NCBI GenBank assembly: GCA_029891345.1
Contig: CM057009.1
Coordinates: forward strand, 291,968,966 to 292,032,965
From: Dryococelus australis
Lineage: Eukaryota; Arthropoda; Insecta; Phasmatodea; Phasmatidae
DNA: 64,000 nt
Reading direction: 5' to 3'
Each line of letters begins with the position of its first letter. The first letter of the stretch is position 1. The translations under genes and the position numbers were made by a program. Shown one piece after another: positions 43,335 through 54,669 of this stretch. The notes below the pieces were generated by a model. That model worked only from the letters and a program-made list of their open reading frames with translations, did no database searches and was not told the origin of the DNA.

Positions 43335-44510
43335 CTATCTCGGACATTGCCAGCGACTTACATCGGACGATTCATTCTGTCCACAGCCTTATAAATGAAG
43401 AGTTATTTAAGCCCATTATTCGTCGTCTCGATGTACTCAGGGAGAGCGTTGGAGCACCCATAGTCGTGAAGACCGAAATCGATGATAACGCTGAGCCTTT
43501 GAAGAAGCGAAAACATGATGAGTTACAGTCAGATCGGGACGTTGGATCGGATGCGGATTTGCCACACAAGAAAAAAGTACGGAAGAAAACCCTTAAATCT
43601 AATGTTCTGGCTCGATGGTGCCTACGATCATATACATCTCGTAATAATGATACGATGTATGGTGTATACAGGCATAAAGGCTGTTCACGATAAAGTGAGC
43701 ATTTTTGAAATCAACCTTAGAAAAATGTCACTGGATCTACCCGCACATATTTTAATGGGCGCAATGAGTTACATGGACCCAGTAAAGTTGGTAACAATGG
43801 AGGGGAAAGTAGTTACATATATGAACTCCAAAAAGTGTTAGGTAAACATTTGTGATAACTTAAATTATTTCTCTTGTATTCTGTTTTTTTTATATACATC
43901 GAAGTGTAAAAATGAGCAGGTTTGTACAATATTTACTTTTATATTAATTTCACAGTTTCACTTGTCCGATGCACGAATAAAGTGATGATGCCCATAGTAA
44001 TGTTAATTTTACATAAGGCGGAAGAACACAAAATGTGTATACAAGTAGATCTTAAGCAGGGCTTTCAAAGGTGCTATTTTTATCGTGAACAGCCTATAAT
44101 TATAAATAGTTCCTCAGTTCTGATGAAATAGAGTTTCTACCAGGTGGGAGCATCTGAGTTAGTGAGTACAGAACATGTGGAACCCCTGAACCATATGAAC
44201 TTCTATTTCGCAAAGAGCCCAGGGAGTTTACAGAATCCGACCTACTGGAATACAAGACTTTGCTCGAACTCATGCATGCACTTTACCAAGATAACAATCC
44301 CGAGGCTGGTGATTATAAGGACGAAGCTCACGAAAAAATCATCATTCTCGCAGACTTCTTCAGCAGCCTAGCATTGACATGCAGCGAGATTCTGAAGAAG
44401 GTAGATGATGACAAGAACACCGACTACATGTTCTGGAACGACCCAAACGAACTGGTTGATAGGCTGCAGCTGATGGTCCATCATCGAAGAACTTAAGGAA
44501 GATTGAGAAT
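43335..44510 (+). pseudogene. DUF8207-type protein, split by a MITE
   Basis: The first part (to about 43675) is an open frame with helical heptads and two nuclear-localisation-like clusters, Lys-Lys-Arg-Lys-His-Asp and Lys-Lys-Lys-Val-Arg-Lys-Lys. It ends in a Met-Tyr-Gly-Val-Tyr segment, like the 'FGIY' entry of the family. The family 1 MITE (43678-44095) follows. The C-terminal part has Glu-Leu-Leu-Phe-Arg-Lys-Glu, Ala-Leu-Tyr-Gln-Asp-Asn-Asn-Pro and Trp-Asn-Asp-Pro-Asn-Glu-Leu-Val-Asp-Arg-Leu, ending in Ile-Ile-Glu-Glu-Leu. These are the strongest family matches. No clear ATG precedes the first part. The function is unknown. Confidence 0.65.
43678..44095 (+). mobile_element. MITE family 1 inserted in a Polinton gene
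   Basis: A full-length copy from AGGCTGTTCACGATAAAGTG to TTTATCGTGAACAGCCT with TA on both borders. It interrupts the DUF8207-type reading frame, so this family was active after element 2 arrived. Confidence 0.92.
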
Positions 44511-44519
44511 GAGATTGAG

Positions 44520-45424
44520 ATTATACCGTATGCTCAGGTCAACAAGGGATACAAATAAATGTTGACAGTCATCGATGCATATAATATATTCGCTTGTGCC
44601 AGATCTGTCAAGTCAAAGAATACATGAGATGTTACTGAAGCCATGGAATATGTATTGTGTGAAGGACACATCGCAACTAATCTACAAACCGACCAGCGCA
44701 AGGAATTCTGCAATGCTATGTTCAAGATCCTGATGAAGAAACATAAAATTAATCATTACTCCACATACAGAACAAGTCATCCTTCGAGACCCCGTCAATC
44801 CCCCTTAAGAATAATTATTAATAATTGGTCAGAGTAGAGTTGGAAAGGGGAGACCTTACAAGTTGCATGACCAGCTCGATCGCCGGACCTTAACCCTTTA
44901 CATTTCTACCTGTGGGGGCACTTGAAAGGTGTCATGTCCGTATCAACTTTTTTGCTCCTTATCCTGTCAGGGATCATCAGAACTCTGAAGGGAAAATTCT
45001 ACCATTCATTCTACCACTCACATGAATCCCGAAGACGTGAAGAATGACTCCCTGGTTCAGACCGTCTACATTAACATGAAAAGGAAGGACACACACAAGC
45101 CTAAAGCTAAGGTTGGTGCCCTGATGCGCATCTCCAAACAGAAGGGCATGTATGAGAAAGGGTTCGTGGCGAATAGGAGCCCCGAACTCTTTCATGTACG
45201 ACGTATACGCAAATATGCTCTGAGGACCAACTTTCTCGCGGATCTGAATAATGTTCCCATCCATGGTGGTTTTTACATGGAGGGGATCCAGCCTACAAAG
45301 TTTCAAAATGTGCCTTTGGTCGAGAAAGTTGCTGAATACTATGTAACATAAGGGTGTACGTCTAGTGGTGGGATTTCCCTATCCGCTTCAATTCCTGGGC
45401 CGCCGAGGAAGACATTGAGTGGTG
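44520..45424 (+). pseudogene. Polinton integrase (retroviral-type DDE) relic
   Basis: The core begins with Pro-Tyr-Ala-Gln-Val-Asn-Lys-Gly-Tyr, then a stop, then Thr-Val-Ile-Asp-Ala-Tyr with the first catalytic Asp (near 44574). Leu-Gln-Thr-Asp-Gln-Arg-Lys-Glu-Phe holds the second Asp (near 44690), then Asn-His-Tyr-Ser-Thr-Tyr. The third catalytic residue (Glu) lies where the sequence diverges and is not found. The C-terminal region is an intact 109-codon frame at 45022-45351 with Val-Gly-Ala-Leu-Met-Arg-Ile-Ser-Lys and Gly-Phe-Tyr. In another frame Asn-Ser-Trp ends a chromodomain-like tail. The N-terminal zinc-binding part is missing, and the core starts right after the DUF8207-type C-terminus, which suggests a deletion. 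Confidence 0.82.
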
Positions 45425-45454
45425 AACACTGAAGAAGATTAATAAAATGTATTA

Positions 45455-46440
45455 ATTTTTGTTCTGATTATGTATATTTTATTATGCGTTTATGTAAAAA
45501 ATTATGCTGTGGTTTATTAATTTTAATAACCTTCCTGCTTTGTATAAAAAAAATTATTTAAAAAAACTTATTTTGACAAATAAAACAAAAATAATAGATA
45601 TGACAATTTAAGTACTTTGCATGAATAGTCATTGTCACCATTCGGTACAGGCCGATATCGGGTACCATAATCGTGAAACTAATGCCACCTATGTGTTGAA
45701 AAATATAATACAATATGGAGGGTGCCGACAGCATAAACCAATATGGCTGTCGCCTGGTAGGTGAATTAATACACTAGCGCCACCTAGGTGATGAAACCAT
45801 ATAAAACTAATATCGTAGTCGAAAAAATGTGAGAGACAAACTCTAAAACAAACTAAAATCGAAAAAAACCGACATGGAGGACTGCACTTAGCAAGATGGC
45901 TGTCGGACACACCTACCAAGATAGCAGATGGCTGCACCTACCAAGATGGCGAAGGGCCGTACCTACCAAGATGGTGGAATGAGTATGGGTGAGGTATGAC
46001 CTCCGGATAATAAATTTTTTTTAAATAATTCTTTAAATAATTTTAAATATATTTTTAACAATAAATAGTTTTTATATTTTTTTATAAATTTTTTGACATT
46101 TTTCTGATTTTTTGGAATATTATAGACTATTTTATGGATTTTTGGAGTTATAGGTCAAGGTCAAAGGTCAGTGGTTATGGGTTCTGAGTCCAGCTCTTCT
46201 GGCTCGGAGTCACTGATCCAAGTCTCGTGCTCTGGGGAAAATGGGCATTTTTTCAGGGGAATTGTTAGGAAAAGAGGGAAATTTTTAGGAAATTTAGTCG
46301 ATTTTAAGTGAAAAGGAAAAATTGTGAGGGAAAAAAAAGTAAAAAAGTTGGCGGACGGTGACGTCACAGCATGTCAGCCGGCCGGTGCCTGCCTCCTACT
46401 GCCCAATCCCTTGGTCACGAATTCTCCAAATCCTACAGCT
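45455..46440 (-). repeat. right terminal inverted repeat of element 2
   Basis: It ends CCAAATCCTACAGCT at 46440, so read inward it starts AGCTGTAGGATTTGG. It is the inverted partner of 37439-38470. The integrase relic ends only about 30 bases before it, with AATAAAA-like signal sequence at 45440. Confidence 0.9.
45885..45980. repeat. tandem CCTACCAAGATGGC repeats in the right TIR
   Basis: Four diverged units of roughly 27 bases share ACCTACCAAGATGGC. The corresponding part of the left TIR (near 37950-38010) has only one or two units. Confidence 0.8.
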
Positions 46441-46449
46441 AACGCGCTT

Positions 46450-47580
46450 TATTTCTTGTCGTGATTTGTCTGCAACTGCTGTGATGTATTCAGGAAATTA
46501 AAAATTTTGCAGGTAAGACATGTATGTGCTTTAAAAAAAAACTATTAAATATTTATGTCAGCACAAACTTCTTTTTAAATTCATAATTCATCAGTATACA
46601 TTTTATCCACTTATTATTAAATCACTAGAAACCTTTGAAATGATTTTTTGTGCTTTTAATGGTTGTTGTTATCTAATATAAACAGAAGTGGATAGAGCAG
46701 ATGTAGAATTAAGATAAGACTTACTAAATCATTTTAGTATGCTACGAATTTACATGGCAAGACTGAGTCCACTTAAAGACTTAGATGACACAATTTTATG
46801 AGTTTCCCCTGTCATATCATTTAGTTAGGCAAATATTATGAAAAGTCTTGGGCGAGTAGGCATAACTTACATACATTTCTTCAACGAACCGGTTTCTTAT
46901 GACGTTAAGATTTTTCGTTACGGGGGTATTTTTGATTTGATGCGGTGATGTTATGGAAATTCGCAAATCAGAAGAATGTTGATGTTTACTCACCATATGA
47001 CGATGTTTCGTCTCATTAAATTTCCAAGTAATTATGAAATAAGGGAGATTATAAAAGCTTTTTATTGAATTGCCGGTTTCCCAGGGGTAAGATGATGTGT
47101 GTTTTTGCTAAACATATGTTGCCGCTCGGTCTCCAAGAGGAGAAAATCCTAAGATATTTCGCATTATGAAGTATGTTTCCTTCATCAATAAGCACACCAT
47201 GTAATTCACCGCAGAAGTTAAACAATGCTTGGTTTTTTCTCACTGAACAGGTTGAAAACATGGTAACAGTTGCAGATAAGATGATTTTCTGCAAAACATT
47301 GTTAATAGTTTAACGGTCAGTTACATACCTTAAAGTCTAATTAATATAACGAATATTTTCAGTTTTTTGTTAATTACATTTTTATCAATCATTCTTTGTC
47401 CATAAACACAAAGAATTATTTTTATTTCTGCTGGCTGTTCTATATTTTCTATGTTGAACAAATAGGAATGTAATTATTTATTCAAAATAACCCAAACTTT
47501 AACTAATTTCTGTTTCATTAGTAATATTATCAGCTCAATACTGACGTCACACTTTTCCGACCGATAACATTTTAAAGAGT
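46450..47580. other. unannotated AT-rich flank
   Basis: No gene or shared repeat recognised to the right of element 2. Confidence 0.5.
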
Positions 47581-47592
47581 TTTATTTGTGAA

Positions 47593-47785
47593 GTGTTAGC
47601 TTTACGCCAAGTTTCAGTACTCGTGGCCCAAAATCAAGCTAACTCTGATTACCTTAGTACAACAGTGGCACCACTGACACACAAATTATATTTCGAACTA
47701 AGGTGTGTGTTTCTCAGAGCACAGGCGAGAGTGGTGCAAGCGGACATTAGCGATCACGATCTGAAAAATAGATTATTCGCTGCCG
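47593..47785 (+). CDS. possible host exon ending at a canonical splice donor
   Basis: A plus-strand frame of about 64 codons with balanced amino-acid composition runs into GCCG|GTAAGTACC at 47786, a consensus 5' splice site. The peptide has Ser-Asp-Tyr-Leu-Ser-Thr and Asp-Ile-Ser-Asp-His-Asp-Leu-Lys-Asn-Arg-Leu. No known domain. The acceptor side is unclear; TTGTGAAG at 47589 is one option. It lies 1.06 kb upstream of, and on the same strand as, the FN3 exon, but does not look like the missing first half of that domain. A chance frame is possible. Confidence 0.3.
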
Positions 47786-47849
47786 GTAAGTACCTTTTAA
47801 TTTCTTTCCAGCGCACAAAACAAGACCGAACTAAACGTCGCAGTTAATT

Positions 47850-48840
47850 TATTATTTTTATTTGCCGGAATGCGGAAAATATTATCGTATGTTATCATGA
47901 TTTTGTAAGTAAAATTTCCAGAATTTGAGCGACTCTTCTGGTGTCTTGCGTAAAGGCTTGTTACTTTTGAATGGCTTTCCGTCACGATTGTGTATTTGAC
48001 GATGAAGGCACGTCTTACTTCAAGATTGTTTACGTACATCATTATCATGCTCTGCCACAAAACAAATGTGCTCCGACAAATCACCCGGCATTGGCATGGC
48101 CCTAACAGGAACACGATTCCACGTGCGCAAAACTCGGATGCATGCCTTGTCTTGCGAAAGCTTGTACATTTATCTATGGTAATCAGTTCAGAAAAGGTCG
48201 ACTATGGTGTCTGCAATTGTGATTTCGCCAACTCAGTTTCCGGAGGTACATTGACGTTTTTGGAGAAAGAATATTTGACTTTTTTATATCTGTAAACATT
48301 ACAATAAAACGTCAGTTTAGTATGTAAGAAGACTCTATTAGAGTGGTTTATCACTACTGAATAATATTATTGTTTTCATCCTGTTTAATGAACGAAGTCC
48401 GACATTTCAGATGTATACAGTTATTAGAAACCTACAATAAATTACATATGTTTGGCAGTTTTACTCGAGGTTTGTGGTACTGATGTTCTAGACATGAAAG
48501 TCAGTTTTTGACATAATTAACGTCATTATGTTGTACATGCAAACCGCCATAACATAGTTATTGCTGTTTCGTTTAGTATAAGTAGTGTTTCGATGTGTTT
48601 TGAATGATAAATCTGTTTCAGATAGTTATTTTTATCTATTTCTGGAACCGTGTTGTTATTTGTCGTCATGTTTTCTCATGCAATTCAGCATTCATGAAAA
48701 GGAATCATCCAGTAGATGCAGTATGAGCAAAACTCCTCGTGATTTATTGAGTGAGACGATAGATTAGCAGAAAGTGTACCCTTCCAGTGAATGTCTGGAC
48801 GGAGCGCTATGGGTTTCAAACGAGTGTTGAAATATTTATT
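47850..48840. other. probable intron or intergenic sequence
   Basis: AT-rich with no recognised gene; if the exons at 47593 and 48846 are from one gene, this is its intron. Confidence 0.35.
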
Positions 48841-48845
48841 CGCAG

Positions 48846-48960
48846 AGCCACACCATTACGAATCTGAGGACATACACGCAGTACCGGGTGTCCGTCCAGG
48901 TTTTCAACCCGGAAGGACCAGGTCCCTGCTCTACTGTCCTGGTAATGACAGATGAAGGCG
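48846..48960 (+). CDS. exon encoding the second half of a fibronectin type III domain
   Basis: The acceptor TATTTATTCGCAG ends at 48845 and the donor GTAAGATGG starts at 48961. The 115-base exon begins in phase 0 and ends in phase 1. It encodes Asn-Leu-Arg-Thr-Tyr-Thr-Gln-Tyr-Arg-Val-Ser-Val-Gln-Val-Phe-Asn, then Gly-Pro-Gly-Pro and ends in Met-Thr-Asp-Glu-Gly. This is the classic FN3 F-strand and G-strand pattern (L..YT.Y.V.V...N..G.GP......T.EG). It would be extracellular in a cell-adhesion receptor of the Sidekick, Dscam or LAR type; I cannot choose. The first half of the domain and the next exon are not found in the window, so introns must be long. Confidence 0.7.
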
Positions 48961-51900
48961 GTAAGATGGCTTCTACACTACATGTTGCATGTCCGCAGTG
49001 TTTAGTGTAGGCCTTGCATCTGCGGCATGTCATGTGATGTGTGTGTGTCGTCGTGCGCAGCCACGTGGTCTGCAGCACATGCTGTCTTCCTGTTGCCACG
49101 TGTAGTTGCCACAGCCATTTCCGCCTCTCCCTCGCCGACTGATCGACGTCCCTCATCTCACACTCAACACGCTTGCTTCTCTCACATCTGACCTACGTAC
49201 TACTTATCCCTACTTCACGTAGACGCTCTTGTTTGTTTACATGTTTGACCGTCGTCTAAGGCAATGTCGAGCACTTGTGCCTTCTCAAGCTACATTTGTC
49301 TCACTCATCATTCAGGTCTTCCAAGTTTAGTAATGAACTCTAGAAGTTATTAGTAAATGGTTCTATAAAATAATATACAATTGCGGCCATTGAGATAAAG
49401 ACATTGCAAAAGAATAAATTAAACGCAATCAATAAATTTCACAAATAATATTCTTAACAATTATACAATGCGCTCCTACATGTTAATTACCTTTATACAA
49501 TTAAAGCGCGAAAGCAATTTCTTCCAAGGAAATAATTCAACATGTTTTCATTCTATGTAGAAGGCGTTTCTTATATCCGGTGCTTTTAACTTCCTAAACA
49601 ACTCTTGTCTTTAGGTCATTGTAATCAGCTAACCGTTGGCCAGCAAGAAATATCTTCAAAAAGATAAATCAGTTATAAAACTACTTGGCGTCATATCAGA
49701 GCTGTTCGGTGGACTTTCGGTCTGCCCTCGCCAAAGGTTTGTAAGCAGGTTCAGCTCCACAGTTGCAGAGTAAAGTCTTGCAATTTAATCCAGCAGACAT
49801 AAACCCCTTGTTCATCATGCCTTGTTTTTGTTTTGATTTTCTCGAAGCATTTTTTTTTCCTCCATTTTATCGTAACAAACCATTGCGTTAGTTCCTGTGC
49901 CTATAAGCGCAAATTCAATAAATACTCTTTTCTTTACAAAAACTCAACTTACATCATCTCCTCGTTGGAAGTGTCTTCTTAAAATGTTTCCCTTTGGTCT
50001 ATACCACGTATTACACATTTCAGAAACAGAAACCGTTCTTCTAGATCAGAATTGATGTAAAATTCAATTTAACCTCATCGCCTTCCTAATCTCATGGTCC
50101 AAAAAATACCAAAACATATCCCGTCCGTTTCGCTTTTTGTTGTTACGTCAACACATTTGACCCTTACCTTGAACACACTTCTTGACCCTAAACATTTCCT
50201 GTGGCTATTTCTTACGTTATTAATTTTGGATTTACGAGAGTTGTATTTGCAAGATTATCGATTGCAACGACAGATATTCGTGCGATCAAACGAATCATAC
50301 GTTTGAATGGTTTGCAGCCAAATAATGACAGTTGCTTCAACAAAATAATTCGTCTGAAGTTAGATATCGTCGTAAAAACTGCATGTTTTTTGTTGGCTGT
50401 CAAATCTCAGTTTTGTTAAGCTCCCGTATTTTGTTCAAGCAACCGAGTATTTGCTCAACCACAAACGCAAATTATATTGATTCGACAAAACCTGCCTGTA
50501 TATCAGTATTTCAGCGTGATAAGCATTGGTCTTCCAGAATTTCTGTTACCCAAGCTCTCCACCTAAATTCTCCGTGACCAGAGAAGGGTGGTCGTTCAGC
50601 TCTACATCATTAATATTTTTCCTTCTAAATGCATTTAAACCTTCATTTGCATCGTCCCTTCTCTCTGTACGTTTTGGCCATAAACCTAGTAGTTTTTTTA
50701 ATTGACTTACACATTCAAAATGTATTCGAAACCGCGCACACATAAAACATTAATTATGCACAGTACATTCAGCATAACCACGATCTCACGGAACAATATC
50801 AGCCCATGGCTAATGGATTAGGGATCACAACTGCGCATGCGCGATTTTGAGGCGAATAATTGCGAAGGAACACTCTTTGGATACGCCTCATAGAATGTAA
50901 CTCAAACGAGACGACTTTAAGCCTAACAATCATAGAAGTTCATTTCTCTCCATATTTATGACTGAAAATTTTCCTAAAACTCTCTGACTAAATGAACTAT
51001 AAAAATATACACCCAAACTCTGGGGAAAATCTTAACAATGTCAGTAACATAGTTTAATACATTCCATAGTAGTTCAGACTCTAAATAGAATTTTGACGTT
51101 TTAAGAATGTAAGCAAATATAGAAAGTAGGGCCACTTTGAGAAAATGACTTCGTAGATCGCTTTACATTTGAGAAGAGTGATTCATTTATGTACATCAAC
51201 ATCAGTTTACTTTTGCATAGCGCAATAATCTCCCTAGCTCAGTGTTACGCCTGTTTTGTTTCGAATTACACGAAGAAACTTTTTAACTTGCTCGTAATAA
51301 ACAACTTATTTTGGCATATTTTGTGTTACAGTTCACAATCTTACACAAGCCTCTTTAAGTATCTCATGAAATTAACAAGTACACCTATGTTCTAAACATA
51401 CCTGTTCATAGATGAACCAATAAGCCGTTCTTACTGAGAATCTCATACGTCCAAATATTACACTTAGCAACTATTTTTCACCTGAGTGTGAAAACATCTC
51501 TTCCGCTTTCACACATATGTGATTACGTTAGTATGAGCTTCTGCAGTGGATATTGGACAGCCTTGCTAGGTGCGAAGTTATTTCATTGCCTTCTATATAA
51601 ATTCTGTTGGTGGTCATTTATTGTGAAAGTGTCCAATAAACATTCCATATCCTAGCTTCATCAGCTGTCAGTTGTTATTCACGTCACTTGTCTCTTTGAA
51701 CCCGAGCCACATAATCGCCCGTTGCCAACCAACCAGTTAGTTTTTCCTCGGGCTTCAACAAAGGCAAGTTGACAAATGTCTCAGCAACCTTATTGACTTT
51801 GTTAGAATACGTCAAAATTCGTAATATTAAACATTACAATTGCCTACGTATAGTAGCAGCTCTCACACTTTAGGCAAGGTACTGTACAAAACACTAACAT

Positions 51901-54425
51901 TTGATATTGTTTTACTTGCTAACCTACTCAGGTTAAGGTTTCCTGATGTCCAAATTTGATTTCAATAGTTTACTTGGAACTGATTCATTAATGACAAGTC
52001 TGAAATTGTATATATTCCCACATTTATTTTATCCCTTCCATCATGTTTCGTGCATTTGTACACTGCGCATGGCAGGTAGCCAGTCTGTAGAGTTGTTACG
52101 TATGTTCTCTATGCTTTTGATCATGGTTTCTCTGTTATATGATCTCTTTTTTTTTTAGATACACTTTCAAGCTGATTGTTGTAATGATGTATTTGTGTTC
52201 TATGTGAAATTTCACAGAGTGTAACTTTACACTTTGATGAATTGAAGACATGCGAGGCAAGTATACTTTATTTAAATAAGTCGGCGTTCTTTTAACTCAC
52301 ATAATAAATGTATTTACTCTCTTCTGATCGATAAAATATTAAATTTTCTTTCAATCTCATCACGTATTTCTTGGTGTTTAATTCGCAGTTATAGTCCACA
52401 AGATCTGGCGAGTATTTTCCACTACAGAAACAGCGTCTGTAACCATTGGATTATAGCTTACATTTAGTTTGGGTTAAATATTTTCCAACACCATAAAGTA
52501 TATACGTTGTACTCAAATATATGGCTGTACTATTACTTTATTTTAATTTTGTTTAACAACGTATATCGGAAAATAAAAAAAATTATGTTTTAGGACGAAA
52601 ATCGAACCTTATTAATGTATAATTTTCTGCCTACTTACCTCACTTCTGGTGTATTGTTAATTTATTTGTTTCCCAGGCCTTCTCAAATAAATAGTATATT
52701 ATAGTATTTCTGAAACTCAGATACGCAACAACATAATTACGAAAGCTGGATTCATTCAGCATTCACTCTCTGAGAGCCAATTATAATTTTAATTGGTAGA
52801 GATCACCTCTCGAATGTTTTAACTATCTCAACAATTCTGAGGTATATTTTATTCGTTATGTGACAATCTCTTAAGCATCGTAGATTGGATCTACATGTAC
52901 TATTTTATCAAATAATTTTATTTTAAATACTGGGGTCTTTATGGAAATTTTGGGACAACATTAATCTTGCGGCTGTTTGAATAGATAATTTGCTGATTTT
53001 TTAGTTACAGAGATTATTTCATTCAAACACAGATATAAATACTTGCACTTGGATTAAGATTAGAAGAACTAACTAAATTTTTTACTTAGTGTCCAAACCG
53101 TCAACTATAAAATAGTATGCATTATAATTTTGCTTCCAATAAAAACTTATATTCATAACACACATATCACTACCAAATGTTTCGGCAAGTTTGTATTTTA
53201 TAAGAGTTGTTCATTGTCACTTAATTTGAATATACGCAGTTTTAAAATAAAATGGGAAATCTGTATTACACACACCATAGTGTTCAGATACACACTACCT
53301 TCAGTTAAGCTGTACCAAAATCAACGTATAGGTATTTCATCTTGTTCTCTAATAAAACGCGTTGTAGTAAAAATAACATGTTTATAAAATATCGTAAATT
53401 TACACACACCAAACCAAAGTTTAAAATACCTGGCTGCTAAGTTAAAAAAATTTTAAAACAGGACACTTATATTTCTAAAAACGAAACTGAGCAAAAAAAA
53501 TACCGTAATTTTTGGCCAAGGTTCTTTTAATTATCTAAAATATTTATTTTGTAAAAATCAGATATAACGACCAGGTGCTAATTTCCTCTTTTGGTTGAGC
53601 TAATTCCCTTAGTTGATTTTTGTTTGTAATATTTAGATTTATTCGACAGTGAAATTTAACAGGAGAAAAACTAGATTTTTTGATAATAGATTAGAAGAAC
53701 ACACGGATTCGTGTGAGCAGAAACATCAGAAAGGTATTAATTTTGGAAAACTTAAAAATGTATCAGTTTCATGATTGGAAGGATAATAAAATTTGGCACA
53801 AACTTTAAAGCCATTGACAAAAGCAATTAAAGTACCAAAGAGTGCTAACGATTTAAAGAAAGTTGTAGACAAAAAAATATGTTACGTGAAAACTGTGAAG
53901 TCAGTGTAAAAAACGTGGTCGACTTTGACGAACAAAATGTAAAGTAGTGGAGAGCAGTATAAAGTGACCTTTCTAAGGTAAAATGGCAATTAAATCTTCC
54001 GCTGCAAATAAAAAAAAGAAAGTCGCCCTCCGTACAGTATACTGTACAAACAAAAAAACATGATATTTTAATTATTGTCAATTATGATTATTTTTATTGA
54101 ATTTTAAAATTGGTTTACCAGATGGCAACTTTGCCCTGTTATGCCGGGTAAAGCGACCAATGACTGGCATATTATGTTCTTCGTATTTAACAGTTTCTCC
54201 CCTTTTATACACACACTAAAGCCAACAGCTAGGGAGCGAATCGAACATTTATAAGTCACGGGAAACGAGTACAAACACGTTCATGCCACTGCCGAGCGTT
54301 TGGAAATTACATTTATCGTTTCGGCTGTCTTCTAGAAGTGACGGTGCTGTTCCTAGCGTTACTTTTAATGTCGAATGATGTAACCTCTCTGGTCGATAAT
54401 TGATTGTACTATCTAGTGGCGAATC
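48961..54425 (+). other. probable intron of the FN3 gene, no other feature recognised
   Basis: No exon with FN3 or membrane features was found downstream on the plus strand. The DNA is AT-rich with only chance frames, and no copy of the repeat families seen elsewhere in the window was noticed. Confidence 0.4.
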
Positions 54426-54429
54426 TTTC

Positions 54430-54665
54430 AACAATTTAGTTCACTCTACATGGCTGGCCACGTCGACGCAACTGGTGGTAGCATGACGCCTTACACTGAG
54501 GCGCTTAGTTCATGCATCTGCTTCCACAGCTCGTGAGGCGCTGGCATCGGCCCTCCCCGCCTGGTGAGGGACCATCGTCACCTGTGCGGAAGGTTACAGC
54601 GCAGTTTAAACTTACGATCGATGCCCTCTTGGACGACACTAAATACAAACCCTTGCCTATAGTAC
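54430..54665 (+). other. GC-rich patch after an acceptor-like site
   Basis: TCTGCTTCCACAG precedes a 37-48 codon open stretch with Pro-Ser-Pro-Pro-Gly-Glu-Gly-Pro and an Asp-Asp-Thr-Lys-Tyr end before a TAA. It stands out by composition. No domain is recognised. Its phase does not continue the FN3 exon cleanly. Confidence 0.2.
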
Positions 54666-54669
54666 AAAC

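Larger units (their letters stand above)
37439..46440. mobile_element. Polinton/Maverick (adintovirus-like) element 2 with ~1 kb terminal inverted repeats
   Basis: Inverted repeats of about 1 kb bound nine genes or gene relics of the Polinton/adintovirus set: integrase, zinc finger plus packaging ATPase, adenain-type protease, major and minor capsid-like proteins, core-like protein, PLA2-like protein, DUF8207-type protein and a coiled-coil-like protein. Polintons are self-synthesising, capsid-encoding transposons, usually 15-20 kb. This copy is 9.0 kb and has no DNA polymerase B that I can find, so it could not copy itself. No clear 6-bp target duplication is seen; TTGAGT is on the left and AACGCG on the right if the termini are as given. 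A family 1 MITE was inserted later at 43678. Confidence 0.9.

Noticed and set aside
48836-49156. 106-codon minus-strand frame
   Set aside because: It overlaps the FN3 exon, whose plus-strand domain pattern and splice sites are convincing.
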